The translations under genes and the position numbers were made by a program. A stretch of DNA of 33,687 nt from an uncultured Oscillospiraceae bacterium (GTDB taxonomy: Bacteria; Bacillota; Clostridia; Oscillospirales; Oscillospiraceae). The DNA is taken from NCBI GenBank assembly GCA_944387615.1, contig CALXFP010000009.1, forward strand, positions 1 to 33,687, given 5' to 3'. Below the pieces are notes generated by a model. The model did not search any database. It worked only from the letters and a program-made list of their open reading frames with translations, and had not been told where the DNA came from. Positions 24,023 through 32,014 of this stretch are shown in pieces; position 1 is the first letter of the stretch; every line of letters begins with the position of its first letter.

Positions 24023-24577
24023 GGAGCCAGATGGCTCCCTATTTCTTTTTATCAGGTCCGGGGGGCATTCCTGGAGGAAGATCCGCCGGTAGGCGCTGGG
24101 CCGCAGGCCGGTGTGCTTTTTGAAATGGGCGATAAAATTGCTGGCCTCCTGAAAACCGCAGGCCTGACCGATTTCCGCCAGACTGAGAATCCCTCGGAGG
24201 GTCTCCTCAAATTCCAGAGGGTTTTCCACCATGCTTTGCTGCACCTGGGCAGGATACAGCAGCGGATACAGGGTATCATCGCCGCTGCAGCAATACTCGT
24301 GGGGCTTGTGGCAGTCCAGAATCACACAGCTTTCCGGTTCCAGGGAAAGGCTCACCCCCTGGGTCTTCAGGGTTCCCTGGCCGCTTCTGGTATAGAGCAA
24401 TAAATAACTATTGTGATACTCCCGCTGGATGATATAATTCGGATCGGCAAGGAAACATCCCGCCTCCAGCAGATAAAAGGGGAGCGTTCTCACCATCGCA
24501 GAGGGTGTGGTTGTGACCCAAAGCAAGGTTTTGGCCAAACTGTCAGCAAGAACTTCTCTTCGAGCAGAATCCCCCAC
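23954..24577 (-). pseudogene. AraC-family regulator with a large internal deletion
   Basis: A 207-aa frame starting at GTG 24577 with AGGTGG upstream. Residues 20-100 form a cupin-type sensing domain (YHNSYLLLYTRSGQGTLK, VILDCHKPHEY). The sequence then passes quickly to SLAEIGQACGFQEASNFIAH and FKKHTGLRPSAYRR, which is only the second helix-turn-helix of the AraC DNA-binding domain. The end of the sensing domain and the whole first helix-turn-helix, roughly 80-100 residues by family length, are absent. The frame also runs past the usual end, across the XRE terminator and into the XRE gene. It most likely no longer works as a normal AraC activator. It faces the URO-D gene, also broken. Confidence 0.7.
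24019..24050 (+). terminator. Terminator of the XRE gene
   Basis: ATAGGGAGCC (24019-24028) pairs perfectly with GGCTCCCTAT (24033-24042) around AGAT, followed by TTCTTTTT. It starts within the stop codon region of the XRE gene. Confidence 0.9.
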
Positions 24578-24681
24578 GGAAATCCCACCTTTCTTTTCTT
24601 GGTGCTGTTATTGTGGCATACTTTCTGCCGCAGCGCAAGAGCATCCAAGCAATTTTTTATTATTTCTCAGCAAGAACCAGC

Positions 24682-24710
24682 AGTGCTTATTTTCTTTCCC
24701 GGTGTATAAT
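24682..24710 (+). promoter_or_regulatory. Candidate promoter of the URO-D family gene
   Basis: A perfect TATAAT is at 24705-24710. The -35 region (AGTGCT, 24682-24687) is poor, as expected for a promoter that needs an activator such as the adjacent AraC protein. Confidence 0.45.
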
Positions 24711-24778
24711 GGAAGTAACAACCATCCGTGATTCCAAGCCGCCATAGTGCGAATTTCACTACAGAAAGGACATTCATC

Positions 24779-26036
24779 ATGGAGTATGTAATCTCTCAGG
24801 CCGACAAGGCCATCTTGCGGGAAGTTGCCAGAAAGCAGCTGGAACTGGCCAACCAGGAAAAGAATCAGCAGCGGGTTCAGCAGTGGTACCAGCACAACGC
24901 CCTTCAGGGTGAGCGCCCCATGGTGCACCTGGAAATGTGGACCTTCGCCCAGGAAATTATCCCTCAGCGGCTGAAGTGCCAGGGCGAGTTTGCCCGGTGG
25001 GTGGAAACTACCCTGTACTGCAACTTCCTGAACCAGGAGCTGTTTGACGATGACCGGGTAACGCCGGACTATTTCCCCCTGACCTACGATACCTATTTCC
25101 ATCTGTTCGGTCTGAAAATTCAGATTGAAACCGCGCTGGATTCCCAGGGACATCAGAGTGTCGGCCATCAGTTCCAGCACATTCTGGAGGATCTGGAAGA
25201 GGATTACGACAAGCTCAAGCAGAGCGTCTACGGTGTGGATCTGGAAACCACCGAGAAGAAGCGCCAGGCCATTATCGGCGATATCCTCCCTGTGCGGATG
25301 CCCATGAACTGCCTGACCAGCGTGCCCACCCAGGAAGTGGTGCATTTCATGGGCATGGAAAACATGATGTACGCCATGTACGACTATCCGGATCTGTTCA
25401 AGCAGATGATGGACCGGATTGCAGACGACACCCTGGCTTACTTCCATATGCTGGAAGAAAAGCGGCTGATTCTGCCCACCACCAGCTTTGAAGGGGTCTC
25501 CCAGGGCAGCTGGGCCTTTAACCGGGAACTTCCCGGCATGGACGAATGGAAGAAGCGTCCCTTCACCACCCATGACGTCTGGGGCTTCATGGACTCCCAG
25601 GAGAGGTGTGGGCATTTCCTCTGCCATGTACGAAGAGTTCATCTTCCCCTGCTACAAGAAAATCTCCGAGCAGTTCGGCCTGTTCTCCTACGGCTGCTGC
25701 GAGCCGGTGGACCCCATCTGGGACAACTGCATCAGCAAACTGAAGAACCTGCGCAAAGTTTCCATCTCCCCCTGGTGCAACGAAGAGTTCATGGGCGAGC
25801 GGCTCCAGGGCACCAAGGTCATCTTCCACAGAAAACCCAGTCCCAACATGCTGGGTGTCAACCCGGTGCTGGACGAGGACGAGGTCCGCAAGGCCATCCA
25901 GAAGAGCCTCCACGCCGCACGGGGCTGCAAAATGGAAATCACCCAGCGCGACGTCTACACCATCCACAACAACGTGGACAAGGCCAGACGCTATGTGCAG
26001 ATTATCCGTGAGGAAATCGACAAGCACTGGAAGTAA
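24779..26036 (+). pseudogene. URO-D/MtaA-like family protein, broken by a one-base frameshift
   Basis: The reading frame from ATG 24779 (AGAAAGGA upstream) encodes MEYVISQADKAILREVARKQ and continues with family-like sequence to ...HDVWGFMDSQE at about 25603. After that it turns into low-quality Arg/Gly/Pro-rich sequence. The +1 frame resumes good sequence at GVGISSAMYEEFIFPCYKKI and continues to IREEIDKHWK and a stop at 26036. The total span is 1258 bases, one more than a multiple of three, so one inserted base in GAGAGGTGTGGGC (25601-25613) explains it; repaired length would be about 418 aa. Such URO-D-like proteins often accompany sugar ABC importers in Clostridia and are not heme enzymes; their reaction is largely unknown. 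Confidence 0.85.
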
Positions 26037-26043
26037 AAAAATG

Positions 26044-26075
26044 TTCCCCAGCGGCACAGCCGCTGGGGAATCTTA
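26044..26075. terminator. Bidirectional terminator between URO-D gene and ABC permease
   Basis: TTCCCCAGCGGC (26044-26055) pairs perfectly with GCCGCTGGGGAA (26059-26070) around ACA. TCTTATTAT follows on plus, and a T run (complement of 26035-26041) on minus. Confidence 0.9.
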
Positions 26076-26089
26076 TTATCAGGGAAAAA

Positions 26090-26947
26090 TCAGCCCTTCA
26101 CACCGCCGCCGGTGACACCGGAGATAATCTTCTCGGACAGGAAGATGTACAGCAGGAAGGTGGGCAGGAACACGATCATAACCGCCGCGAACATACCGCC
26201 GTAGTTGCCGGTATACTTCATGGAGTTGACGATCTGCAGCAGGCCCACGCCCACAGGAGTCATGGTCTCGTCGCTGGTGAAGATCAAAGCCATGAAGAAT
26301 TCATTCCAGACAGACAGGAAGTTGAAAATCGTCACGGTTACCACCGCAGGCTGAACCAGGGGCAGCATGATTCTCCAGAAGGTCTGGGCAGGGGGGCAGC
26401 CATCCAGGTAGGCCGCTTCCTCATAAGACCGGGACAGGGTGCTGAAGAAGTCCAGCAGGTACATGGTGGTATAGGGTACCCGCATCAGGATGTACAGTGC
26501 AATCAGCAGGATCCGGCCCTTCAGGTGCCACTGAACCGCCAGGGTGTACAGAGGCATGATAATCATGATGGCCGGTACGCTCATGGAAATCAGCAGGCCC
26601 AGCCGAATGGTGCGGCTGCAGGTAAAGTTCCAGCGGGACAGTACATAGGCAGAGGGTGCGGAAATCAGCAGCACGCCTGCGCAGGATACTGTGGCATAGA
26701 GCAGGGAGTTTGCGAAGAAAACAGAGACATTTTGGGTCTTCCAGGCGGCAATATAGTTTTCCCAGTGGAAGCCAGTGGCGAATTCCAGAACCTTACCGGA
26801 GAAAATCTCCCGGGAGGTGGAAAGGCTGGCGCCAAAAACCCAGAAAACCATAACCGCGGTAAAGACGCACCACAAAATGACGATAATATAGCCGGGAAGA
26901 AGTCTTGCTTCCTTCTTCCAGTTAATTCTTTCGTGATATTTTGCCAT
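26090..26947 (-). CDS. Carbohydrate ABC importer permease, MalG/UgpE type
   Basis: A 285-aa membrane protein with about six helices and the cytoplasmic EAA loop (SYEEAAYLDGCPPAQTFWRIMLPL) that contacts the ATPase. The N-terminal KEARLLPGYIIVILWCVFTAVMVFW fits the first helix. It pairs with the permease just upstream (12-base gap) and the binding protein further upstream. No ATPase gene is in the cluster; such importers commonly share a housekeeping MsmK-type ATPase encoded elsewhere. Substrate is probably an oligosaccharide or a sugar-acid derivative. Confidence 0.93.
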   Translation of the reverse strand: MAKYHERINWKKEARLLPGYIIVILWCVFTAVMVFWVFGASLSTSREIFSGKVLEFATGFHWENYIAAWKTQNVSVFFANSLLYATVSCAGVLLISAPSAYVLSRWNFTCSRTIRLGLLISMSVPAIMIIMPLYTLAVQWHLKGRILLIALYILMRVPYTTMYLLDFFSTLSRSYEEAAYLDGCPPAQTFWRIMLPLVQPAVVTVTIFNFLSVWNEFFMALIFTSDETMTPVGVGLLQIVNSMKYTGNYGGMFAAVMIVFLPTFLLYIFLSEKIISGVTGGGVKG

Positions 26948-26959
26948 GGTGAGCCCTCC

Positions 26960-27853
26960 TTAATATTCCAGGTCTGTGTCCTTGAGCATCAGATTCATCA
27001 CGCCGTAGATGACGATGATAATCAATGTCAGGACAACACCCACAGCAGCACCGGCGCCGGCATCCCGTTGGGTAATACCCTTGCCGCCAAAGACGATATC
27101 GTACAGGTAAATGACAGGTACGATGGTGCTTTCCTCCGTCTCGATGGGAGCGAACATTTTCGACCACAGGAAGAAGGTTGCTGCGTTAATACTCCAGAAG
27201 GTGATAGAGGTCTTGAGGATTCCCTTCATCAGCGGCAGGGTAACCTTAGTAAACTGGGTGGCTTTGGAAGCGCCGTCCAGGGTTGCCGCCTCGTACAGAT
27301 CTGCGGGAATGCCTTCGATACCGCTGATATAAATCAGCATATAGTAACCTACACTGCCGAATACATAGGAGATGGTCATGGCCCAGAACTTCATGTCCGT
27401 ACCCAGCCACTTGACCTTTTCTCCGCCCAGCAGATCAACCACATTGTTGAGCAGGCCGTAGTCAAAGTTGAAGATGTACTGCACCCACATGGTGGCCAGC
27501 GCAACTGCGCTGATGATATTGGGCATATAAATGGCTGCCCGGAAGAATTTTTTGCCGCGAATACCGCTGGTCAGAATGACCGCGAACAGCATAGCCAGCG
27601 CCAGGGTCAGAAGGCCGCCCACGATCCAGATCAGCAGCATGTTCTGCATGGATACCCGGAAGCTGTTGCTGCCGAAAATCTTGATATAGTTGTCAATGCC
27701 GTTGAATTCCCATTTGCTCAGGCTGGCCGTCAGGCTCTCCACCTTGAAGAAGCTCATGGCTACCGTCCGGATAACCGGATAGACGTACATAATCAGCAGG
27801 GACAGTACGGTTGGCAGCATGAACCAGAAAATCAGGGACTTATTCTTTTTCAT
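26960..27853 (-). CDS. Carbohydrate ABC importer permease, MalF/UgpA type
   Basis: A 297-aa permease with six helices and the EAA loop LYEAATLDGASKATQFTKVTLPLMKG. ATG 27853 (MKKNKSLIFWFM) is preferred because GAGGTGG precedes it at eight bases; the in-frame GTG four codons earlier lies within that site. It forms the heterodimeric pore with the downstream permease. The gap to the binding-protein gene upstream is over 200 bases and contains inverted repeats that may set different expression levels. Confidence 0.93.
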   Translation of the reverse strand: MKKNKSLIFWFMLPTVLSLLIMYVYPVIRTVAMSFFKVESLTASLSKWEFNGIDNYIKIFGSNSFRVSMQNMLLIWIVGGLLTLALAMLFAVILTSGIRGKKFFRAAIYMPNIISAVALATMWVQYIFNFDYGLLNNVVDLLGGEKVKWLGTDMKFWAMTISYVFGSVGYYMLIYISGIEGIPADLYEAATLDGASKATQFTKVTLPLMKGILKTSITFWSINAATFFLWSKMFAPIETEESTIVPVIYLYDIVFGGKGITQRDAGAGAAVGVVLTLIIIVIYGVMNLMLKDTDLEY

Positions 27854-27917
27854 TCGGCGATCCACCTCATTCTTCTGCTAGTTTTGATACACAAAAAGTC
27901 CTACTTTCCAATCATAG

Positions 27918-27982
27918 GCTTTCGGCGAAAGGAGTCCTGTGAACCTACGCCCTAACAGCCATCCGAAAGCAGCACTGTTAGG
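27918..27982 (-). other. Interleaved inverted repeats in the permease leader
   Basis: GCTTTCGG (27918-27925) pairs with CCGAAAGC (27963-27970), and CCTAACAG (27951-27958) pairs with CTGTTAGG (27975-27982). The order A-B-A'-B' allows a pseudoknot or two mutually exclusive hairpins in the RNA between the binding-protein and permease genes. Confidence 0.5.
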
Positions 27983-28028
27983 TGGTATCTTCGTTCAATG
28001 TTGAAAAGAGCAACAACCGGCTAAGAAT

Positions 28029-28054
28029 GCGGGCGGCTGTTGAAAGCCGCCCGC
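28029..28054 (-). terminator. Hairpin after the binding-protein gene
   Basis: GCGGGCGGCT (28029-28038) pairs perfectly with AGCCGCCCGC (28045-28054), 15 bases after the stop codon. The minus-strand tail ATTCTTAG is poor in T, so it probably causes partial termination or protects the message. Confidence 0.65.
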
Positions 28055-28068
28055 AAGGAAGAGAATTC

Positions 28069-29370
28069 TTAGTACAGAGCTTGCATGGCGCCAGCAAACT
28101 CTTCGCCGGTAGCGAACTTGCCGTCGTACAGGTTGATGCACAGGGTCTTGATGCTGTCCTTCAGATCGGAGTTAGCATGCAGGGATGCGCACCAGCTCAT
28201 GGGAGACTCGGAGTTCAGCAGAACTTCCACAGTGCCGTCCTGCAGAGCGGGAGCGGTGTTGCGGGAGTCAGCGGGAATCTGCTTGGCGGTATCGGCCATC
28301 ATCTGATCGAACTCACCGGTGGTCAGCATCATGATGAAGTCGAAAGCAGCCTGGGGATTCTCGGAGTACTTGGTGATCGCCAGAGAGTTAGCGCCGGCGT
28401 AAGTAGCAGAGTTGGCAGCACCGCCGTCAACAGCGGGGTAGGACATCATGCCCCAGTCAACCTCGGTCTGGGTGTTGTTGTTGACCTCAGCGGTAACGTA
28501 GTTAGCGCAGACGATCATAGCAGCCAGGCCGTAGCCGATCTTGTTCTGGCTGGAGGGGAACTCGTCGGGAGCGCCGTCAACCAGGTAGCCAGCGTTGACA
28601 AAGTCGATGATATCCTGAGCAGCGGCAGCAACACCGGGCTCCTGATCCCAACCGCCGTTCAGAGCCAGCTCTTCGATGCGGTCTTCGCCCAGCTGGTGAA
28701 CCAGGTGATGGTAGAAGGTGAAGTCAGCGTAAGTAGCGTCCAGAGCCAGAGGAGCGATACCAGCAGTCTTCAGAGCTTCGCAGGCAGCCATGAACTCGTC
28801 CCAAGTGGTGGGCAGCTCGGTGATGCCGGCAGCCTCGAAGGCAGCCTTGTCATAGAAGATACCGCCGACCTGAGGCTGCTCAGCGATGGAGTTCAGGTAG
28901 CCAACCCAGTCAATCACGGTGTCGTTCAGGCAGGGGTAGGAGAAGGAGTTGTAGTCAACGGCCTCAGCCATCTCGGTCAGGTCGTAGGTGTAGTCGGCAT
29001 ACTGCAGGGCGATACGCTTGTAGTCGTCCTCGAAGATGTCGAACTTCTCGCCGGCTTCCAGAGAAGCGGACAGAACCTGGTTGATGTCACGGCCCTTCCA
29101 GACGATGTCCACATGGGCGCCGGTCTCGGCTTCGAAAGCCTCGGCAGCCTGGGCAATCACCTGGCCCTGGGGCTCGGTGGAGTTCCACATGGACCACATG
29201 GTCAGGGTAACACCCTCGTACTTCTTGTCGCCTTCAGCAGCGGCCTCGGTGGAAGCAGCGGGCTTGGTGTCTGCAGCAGCTTCGGTAGTGGCAGCGGGTT
29301 CAGAGGCGCCGCAGGCGACCAGACCCATAACCATAACGAAAACCAGCAGCATTGCGATAATCTTCTTCAT
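28069..29370 (-). CDS. Carbohydrate-binding lipoprotein of the ABC importer
   Basis: A 433-aa family 1 extracellular solute-binding protein. The signal MKKIIAMLLVFVMVMGLVAC gives lipid-anchored Cys20, followed by an Ala/Thr/Glu-rich linker to about residue 52. The mature part has typical features: VTLMWSMWNSTEPQGQVIAQ at the start, ITELPTTWDEFMAACEALKT, and GANSLAITKYSENPQAAFDF. CGGAGG lies before ATG 29370. It is the first gene of the importer operon and should be the most highly expressed. Ligand cannot be deduced; pectin- or glucuronate-derived sugars fit the nearby KDG genes. Confidence 0.94.
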   Translation of the reverse strand: MKKIIAMLLVFVMVMGLVACGASEPAATTEAAADTKPAASTEAAAEGDKKYEGVTLTMWSMWNSTEPQGQVIAQAAEAFEAETGAHVDIVWKGRDINQVLSASLEAGEKFDIFEDDYKRIALQYADYTYDLTEMAEAVDYNSFSYPCLNDTVIDWVGYLNSIAEQPQVGGIFYDKAAFEAAGITELPTTWDEFMAACEALKTAGIAPLALDATYADFTFYHHLVHQLGEDRIEELALNGGWDQEPGVAAAAQDIIDFVNAGYLVDGAPDEFPSSQNKIGYGLAAMIVCANYVTAEVNNNTQTEVDWGMMSYPAVDGGAANSATYAGANSLAITKYSENPQAAFDFIMMLTTGEFDQMMADTAKQIPADSRNTAPALQDGTVEVLLNSESPMSWCASLHANSDLKDSIKTLCINLYDGKFATGEEFAGAMQALY

Positions 29371-29434
29371 GATTTTTCCTCCGTTGTAAATTTACTTCGG
29401 CGCGCGCCGGATGGCGCTTCGCCGTTATGAATAG

Positions 29435-29463
29435 AGTATAACACGTTTTTCCGAAAATTCCAA
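29435..29463 (-). promoter_or_regulatory. Promoter of the carbohydrate importer operon
   Basis: On the minus strand TTGGAA (complement of 29458-29463) and TATACT (complement of 29435-29440) are exactly 17 bases apart, about 65 bases upstream of the binding-protein ATG. Confidence 0.65.
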
Positions 29464-29710
29464 TTTTATTCTTGTCTAAAAATTTATTCAAATTGCTTTT
29501 TTAAGAAAATATTACAAAGAATTTTTCTGGAACTGACGGTATAAATATTATCATATCGCACAAATCATTTTCTGATTTTTTAAAAATACTATGAAAATTG
29601 CACGAACATCAGAAAGAAACCCTGCAATTTCGCAGTATACAATCTGCACAAATCAGACCGCAATAATTGAACATTTTTAACAAATGCTTTGGCACAATAT
29701 TCCAGCTTTC

Positions 29711-29751
29711 TTCGGAAAAAATTCGGGAAATTCCCCCCCCCTTTTTCCGAA
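29711..29751. repeat. Long inverted repeat with a C run in the importer-AraC gap
   Basis: TTCGGAAAAA (29711-29720) and TTTTTCCGAA (29742-29751) are perfect inverse copies. Inside lies GGGAA-A-TTCCC and a run of nine or ten C. It could be a hairpin in the AraC leader or a binding site. The 29380-29959 gap holds no gene. Confidence 0.55.
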
Positions 29752-29959
29752 ACGGCCATGGGTGCCGTCCTGATGCGTACGCCCCCATTTCCAAAGCTGC
29801 TTCCGCCCACACACAAGCACCGGGACAATCGCATACCCATGCAAACAAAAGCCGCTGTTTTCATCCAAAAGCAATCTTTTTCCCGTAGCTTTTTCCTCAG
29901 AATGTGATATGATGTAAGCACAGACAACTGCAATGCTTGCCGATTGGAGGGATAATGCT

Positions 29960-30880
29960 ATGAGCAACAAGCGCTATAACTTACCCTGTCCGTCGGAGGA
30001 CAGCCGCTACATTGCCTCCCAGGACCCCCCGTTTCTTCACAGGCTCTTGTCCTATGCTGAGCAGACCGCTCCGCTGGATGCCAGACTTCTGTATATCACC
30101 AACGCAAAATACGAGCGGGACTGGCACAGCAATGCCCATTCTCACAACTTCTCCGAGCTTTTTTACGTCACCGGCGGTGCCGGACGGTTCATGACCCGGG
30201 CCATGGAATTTCCCCTTCAGGAGAACGATCTGGTGATTATCAATCCCCATGTGGAGCATACCGAGTATTCCTCGGAAACCAATCCGCTGGAATATATCGT
30301 TCTGGGGGTGGACGGGCTTCTGTTTACCACCCCGGATTCCCAGCGCCAGGATTTTTCCGTTCTGCACATTCCGCCCACCGGCAGCGAAATCCCCCGGTAT
30401 ATGGAACTGCTGCTTTCTGAGGTGCAGCACAACCATATCGGCCAGGATGTGGTCTGCCAGAGTCTGCTGAACATTCTGCTGATTCAGATTCTGCGCAACC
30501 AGGAAGTGAAAATCTCCAACGCAGCCGCAGTCAATGTCAGCGCAGAATGCAACCTGGTAAAGGCCTACATCGACACCCATTTCAAGGAGCCTCTGACCCT
30601 GGAAGATCTGGCCCAGCAAGCCCATCAGAATAAGTACTATGTCTCCCACGCCTTCAAGGAGGCCTTCGGCATGTCGCCGATTCAGTATCTGATGTACCGC
30701 AGGGTGGAAGAGAGCAAATATCTGCTGGCGGACACCAACAGCCCTGTGGCAGAAATTTCCTTCATTGCCGGTTTTTCCTCTCCCAGCCATTTCTCCCAGG
30801 CCTTCCGCCGCTTGGAAAGGGTAACCCCCAACGAATACCGAAAGGCAACCCGGAAAGCCAAGTTCGGAAAAAAGCGCTGA
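29960..30880 (+). CDS. AraC-family regulator divergent from the carbohydrate importer
   Basis: A 306-aa regulator with an N-terminal cupin sensing domain (WHSNAHSHNFSELFYVTGGA, VIINPHVEHTEY) and an intact AraC DNA-binding domain with both helix-turn-helices: LTLEDLAQQAHQNKYYVSHA and SPVAEISFIAGFSSPSHFSQAF, closing with TPNEYRKA. ATG 29960 follows GGAGGGA; the open frame begins earlier at 29933, without a ribosome site. As is usual for this arrangement, it probably activates the divergent binding-protein/permease operon when its sugar is present. Its full length contrasts with the shortened AraC gene at 23954-24577. Confidence 0.92.
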   Translation: MSNKRYNLPCPSEDSRYIASQDPPFLHRLLSYAEQTAPLDARLLYITNAKYERDWHSNAHSHNFSELFYVTGGAGRFMTRAMEFPLQENDLVIINPHVEHTEYSSETNPLEYIVLGVDGLLFTTPDSQRQDFSVLHIPPTGSEIPRYMELLLSEVQHNHIGQDVVCQSLLNILLIQILRNQEVKISNAAAVNVSAECNLVKAYIDTHFKEPLTLEDLAQQAHQNKYYVSHAFKEAFGMSPIQYLMYRRVEESKYLLADTNSPVAEISFIAGFSSPSHFSQAFRRLERVTPNEYRKATRKAKFGKKR

Positions 30881-30903
30881 ATCCATCCGTACCCTTTTCA
30901 GTT

Positions 30904-30936
30904 TTTCCGCCCTGCATGATGCAGGGCGGAAATTTT
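30904..30936 (+). terminator. Terminator of the AraC gene
   Basis: TTTCCGCCCTGCA (30904-30916) pairs perfectly with TGCAGGGCGGAAA (30920-30932) around TGA, followed by TTTTG. It may also stop the convergent kdgK transcript, although the minus side has no T run. Confidence 0.85.
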
Positions 30937-30958
30937 GATCTCTTTGTAAAATTGTCTG

Positions 30959-31984
30959 TTACCGCTGAATCCGGCCGGAACCGTCGCCGCCGGCCAGCTT
31001 TTCCACTTCCGCAACGGTAACCATGTTGTAGTCACCCTCAATGGAGTGCTTCAGGGCAGAAGCCGCCACTGCAAATTCCACCGCCTGCTGGGTGGTCTTG
31101 CCGCTGAGCAGGGAGTAGATCAGACCGCCGCCGAAGCTGTCGCCGCCGCCGACACGGTCGATGATGTGCAGGTCGTACTTCTTGGAGAAGCAGTACCCGT
31201 CGCTGGCAGCATCATACAGCATGGCGCTCCAGCCGTTGTCGAAAGCGGAATGGCTTTCCCGCAGGGTGATGGCAACCTTTTTGAAGCCGAACTTGTCTGC
31301 CAGCTGCTTGGCAACAGATTTGTAGCCTTCATGGTTCAGGCTGCCGCCGTAGATATCGGTGGCTTCTGCTTCGATGCCGAACACATCCTTGGCGTCTTCC
31401 TCGTTGGAGATGCACACATCCACATACTGGCACAGCTCGGTCATGGCTGCCCGGGCCTGGTCCCGGGTCCACAGCTTGCCCCGGTAGTTCAGGTCGCAGG
31501 AAATGGTAATGCCCCGGGCCTTGGCAGCCTTGCAGGCTTCCAGGCACATCTGCACCACATTGGGGCCCAGTGCCGGGGTGATGCCGGTGAAGTGGAACCA
31601 GCTGGCGCCCTCGAAGATTGCATCCCAGTCAAATTCGCTGGGGTCAGCAGTCTGGATGGCGGAATGGGCCCGGTCGTAGATGCACACGCTGCCCCGCTGG
31701 GAGGCGCCCTTTTCATTGAAGTAAATACCGATCCGCTCGCCGCCCCGGACAATCTTGGAGGTGTCCACACCATAGCGGCGCAGGGAGTTGACTGCTGCCT
31801 GACCGATGGCGTGGGCAGGCAGCTTGGTGGCGAAGGCCACATCCATGCCGTAGTTGGCCAGGGAAACCGCCACGTTGGCCTCGCCGCCGCCGAAGGTAAA
31901 TTCCACATGGTCGCACTGCACGAACCGCTCATAGTTATACGGCTGCAGCCGGAGCATCAGTTCGCCGAAGGTAACAACTTTCAT
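30959..31984 (-). CDS. kdgK: 2-dehydro-3-deoxygluconokinase (KDG kinase)
   Basis: A 341-aa PfkB-family kinase. The substrate region FGGGEANVAVSLANYG (31-46) and the C-terminal anion hole DRVGGGDSFGGGLIY (276-290) with catalytic Asp282 match KdgK proteins rather than ribokinase. It phosphorylates 2-keto-3-deoxygluconate to KDPG, the substrate of the aldolase encoded 30 bases upstream. This is the common end of glucuronate and galacturonate (pectin) breakdown. AAGGAG precedes ATG 31984. The middle has TGITPALGPNVVQMCLEACK, typical of this group. Confidence 0.9.
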   Translation of the reverse strand: MKVVTFGELMLRLQPYNYERFVQCDHVEFTFGGGEANVAVSLANYGMDVAFATKLPAHAIGQAAVNSLRRYGVDTSKIVRGGERIGIYFNEKGASQRGSVCIYDRAHSAIQTADPSEFDWDAIFEGASWFHFTGITPALGPNVVQMCLEACKAAKARGITISCDLNYRGKLWTRDQARAAMTELCQYVDVCISNEEDAKDVFGIEAEATDIYGGSLNHEGYKSVAKQLADKFGFKKVAITLRESHSAFDNGWSAMLYDAASDGYCFSKKYDLHIIDRVGGGDSFGGGLIYSLLSGKTTQQAVEFAVAASALKHSIEGDYNMVTVAEVEKLAGGDGSGRIQR

Positions 31985-32014
31985 AATCGTTTCTCCTTTT
32001 CCTTATGTTTCCGG

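Noticed and set aside
26525..29430. Two long plus-strand frames (476 and 482 codons) opposite the carbohydrate importer
   Set aside because: They are shadows of the permease and binding-protein genes, cross gene borders, and lack ribosome sites.
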